DNA from: Lachnospiraceae bacterium
Lineage (GTDB): Bacteria > Bacillota > Clostridia > Lachnospirales > Lachnospiraceae
Length of the DNA stretch: 9,024 nucleotides
Reading direction: 5' to 3'
Assembly: GCA_022798035.1 (NCBI GenBank)
Contig: JAAWLS010000071.1
Location: 1 to 9,024, forward strand
Positions 7,922 through 9,024 of this stretch are shown here, piece after piece. Each line of letters begins with the position of its first letter. Position 1 is the stretch's first letter. The translations under genes and the position numbers were made by a program. The notes beneath the pieces were generated by a model. It ran no database searches, was not told the origin of the DNA, and worked only from the letters and a program-made list of their open reading frames with translations.

Positions 7922-7974
7922 GTAGGTGTAACAATCACCTTTTTCAAACATACCCAGGCGACTGCCAGAAATTT

Positions 7975-8003
7975 CTTTTACACAATTTTAGCACACATGT
8001 CAA
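7975..8003 (-). promoter_or_regulatory. Possible sigma-A promoter for metY
   Basis: On the minus strand a perfect -35 hexamer TTGACA (8003-7998) is followed after 17 bases by TAAAAG (7980-7975), a weak -10 that matches TATAAT at four of six positions. This would start transcription roughly 60 bases before the metY ATG. The spacing is ideal but the -10 is poor, and the AT-rich surroundings make chance matches likely. Confidence 0.35.
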
Positions 8004-8188
8004 ATTTATGCTAGAGTATATTCTCATTTTACGTGATGCACATATTATTTTTATGTTATGGAAAAGATATTTTCACGTTCTAATACCTCAATCCCATAAT
8101 AGAACAAAGTGGCAGGCCCTGCGCATAATTATTTTTATCTATCGGAAAACACTTTTACATTTTAACTCAACAACGTTTTTCTAAGTAA

Positions 8189-8239
8189 GAAAAAAGAAGA
8201 TTTGCAGCCAGACAGCTGGTTTGCAAATCCTCTTTTTTC
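8189..8239 (-). terminator. Strong intrinsic terminator after the chemoreceptor gene
   Basis: GAAAAAAGA (8189-8197) pairs with TCTTTTTTC (8231-8239), then GATTTGCA (8199-8206) with TGCAAATC (8222-8229), then CCAG with CTGG around an ACAG loop. On the minus strand the GC-containing hairpin is followed by TTCTTTTTTC, a classic U tract. It begins 28 bases after the stop at 8268. The matching A and T runs on both sides make it bidirectional in form, though no plus-strand gene needs it. Confidence 0.92.
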
Positions 8240-8267
8240 ATTCATGAATTATCACTGTAAAACATTT

Positions 8268-9024
8268 TTAATCTAAATCTATATTTATGTGCTCTGTAGC
8301 CCGTGCGTCATAACCTGAATCCATATTATTAGCAGCACCCAAAGCGTATTCTGCACGAAGTATAAATCTGGCAACAAGCTGTTTGAGCATGTCTGCCTGT
8401 TCGGAAAGCTCCTGGCTGGCCGCTGCACTTTCCTCTGCAGTAGCTGAATTGGTCTGTACCACGCTGGAAATCTGGTCTACGCCCAAAGTAACCTGCTCTA
8501 CAGCGCTTGCCTGCTCTTCTGCTGCGTCTGCAATCTGGTCTACCTTGTCGGAAGCCATGCGAACGCCTTCCACTACTTTTATCAGAGACTGCGCCGTTGA
8601 ATCTGCAATCTTTGTACCACGCGCAACCGCCTTGATAGAGCTTTCAATCAGCTCTGCCGTATTCTTGGATGCTTCTGAACTCTTACCTGCCAAATTCCGC
8701 ACTTCGTCTGCAACCACAGCAAACCCTTTTCCTGCAATACCTGCACGGGATGCCTCTACTGCCGCATTGAGAGCCAGTATATTGGTCTGGAAAGCAATAT
8801 CCTCAATGGTTTTGATAATCTTTCCAATTTCATCTGAGGTACGTGTAATCTCTTCCATAGCGTTCATCATATCACGCATCTGCTCATTGCATTCTTCCAC
8901 TTCATCACCAGCCGCATTTGACTGTTTCCGTGCTTCCAATGCATTCTCTGCTGTGTCTTTCACCTGGTTCGAAATTCCTGCAATGGTAGTCGCCAGCTCT
9001 TCCACAGCAGCAGCCTGTTCTGTT
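8268..9024 (-). CDS. Methyl-accepting chemotaxis protein, C-terminal signalling domain, cut by window edge
   Basis: This is the cytoplasmic signalling part of a chemoreceptor, which with CheW controls the CheA kinase. The 251 visible residues enter in frame at the window edge with [10 protein letters not shown], typical of the methylation-helix region following HAMP. A GTG at 9003-9005 is an internal Val, not the start. The hairpin tip is at visible residues about 75-114 ([20 protein letters not shown], then [16 protein letters not shown]), the most conserved part of the family. The descending helix is rich in Ala, Gln and Glu, with [11 protein letters not shown] and [17 protein letters not shown] as likely adaptation segments. 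A 30-odd-residue polar tail ends in HINIDLD; no CheR-binding pentapeptide such as NWETF is present. The sensor region, membrane segments and ligand lie outside the window. It suggests a chemotactic cell. Confidence 0.95.
   Translation of the reverse strand, partial: TEQAAAVEELATTIAGISNQVKDTAENALEARKQSNAAGDEVEECNEQMRDMMNAMEEITRTSDEIGKIIKTIEDIAFQTNILALNAAVEASRAGIAGKGFAVVADEVRNLAGKSSEASKNTAELIESSIKAVARGTKIADSTAQSLIKVVEGVRMASDKVDQIADAAEEQASAVEQVTLGVDQISSVVQTNSATAEESAAASQELSEQADMLKQLVARFILRAEYALGAANNMDSGYDARATEHINIDLD

Larger units (their letters stand above)
7907..8267. other. AT-rich intergenic region between the chemoreceptor gene and metY
   Basis: This 361-base gap contains the metY ribosome site near one end and the chemoreceptor terminator near the other. 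The middle (about 8010-8185) is AT-rich and has no open frame with a plausible start. It has one small GC-rich symmetric island (GCAGG-C-CCTGC, 8112-8122). I looked for the conserved core of a SAM-I (S-box) riboswitch, common before methionine genes in Firmicutes, and did not see it. Confidence 0.6.

Noticed and set aside
7907..7951. Upstream start adding 15 residues to MetY
   Set aside because: No ribosome site precedes the ATG at 7951, the extra residues do not resemble the family, and AGGAGG precedes the ATG at 7906.
8112..8122. GCAGG-C-CCTGC symmetric GC island in the AT-rich gap
   Set aside because: Arms are only five bases with a one-base centre and there is no U tract or flanking conservation to judge; it is likely chance.
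9003..9005. GTG as the start of the chemotaxis gene
   Set aside because: The frame stays open to the window edge and the upstream residues TEQAAA fit the chemoreceptor family, so this is an internal Val codon.

Overview
The window is ordinary chromosomal DNA from a low-to-moderate-GC anaerobic Firmicute. The protein set (TepA-like ClpP homologue beside a SpoIIIE-type FtsK, formate-tetrahydrofolate ligase, GT5 glycogen synthase, O-acetylhomoserine sulfhydrylase, chemoreceptor) and strong AGGAGG-type ribosome binding sites suggest a gut clostridium, probably Lachnospiraceae. That taxonomic call is inference from protein style and gene order, not from a marker gene. All six genes lie on the minus strand, so transcription runs from high to low coordinates. 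The long plus-strand open frames look like antisense shadows of these genes.

Layout in transcription order: (1) 9024-8268, C-terminal signalling part of a methyl-accepting chemotaxis protein, cut by the window edge and followed by a strong intrinsic terminator (8189-8239). (2) A 361-base AT-rich gap holding that terminator, a possible metY promoter and the metY ribosome binding site. (3) 7906-6623, metY, for homocysteine synthesis. (4) A 198-base gap with a structured, possibly switch-like RNA segment (6529-6620). (5) 6424-4970, glgA, with a hairpin just after its stop. (6) A 224-base gap with several inverted repeats, including a convincing intrinsic terminator (4821-4851) and a perfect 16-bp palindrome. 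(7) 4745-4041, tepA-like ClpP/crotonase-fold protein. (8) A 213-base gap filled by an unusual 44-bp tandem repeat. (9) 3827-843, ftsK/spoIIIE DNA translocase with an unusually long acidic linker. (10) 810-1, N-terminal half of fhs, only 32 bases after ftsK and probably co-transcribed with it.

The genes do not form one pathway. tepA-ftsK matches the tepA-spoIIIE neighbourhood known from Bacillus subtilis. fhs (one-carbon metabolism) appears to ride on the ftsK transcript. metY and glgA are separate metabolic units. I found no defence system, mobile element, CRISPR array, tRNA or rRNA. The points most worth checking are non-coding: the 44-bp repeat between tepA and ftsK, the alternative RNA foldings before glgA, and the hairpin cluster before tepA. 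I do not see evidence of a new multi-gene system.
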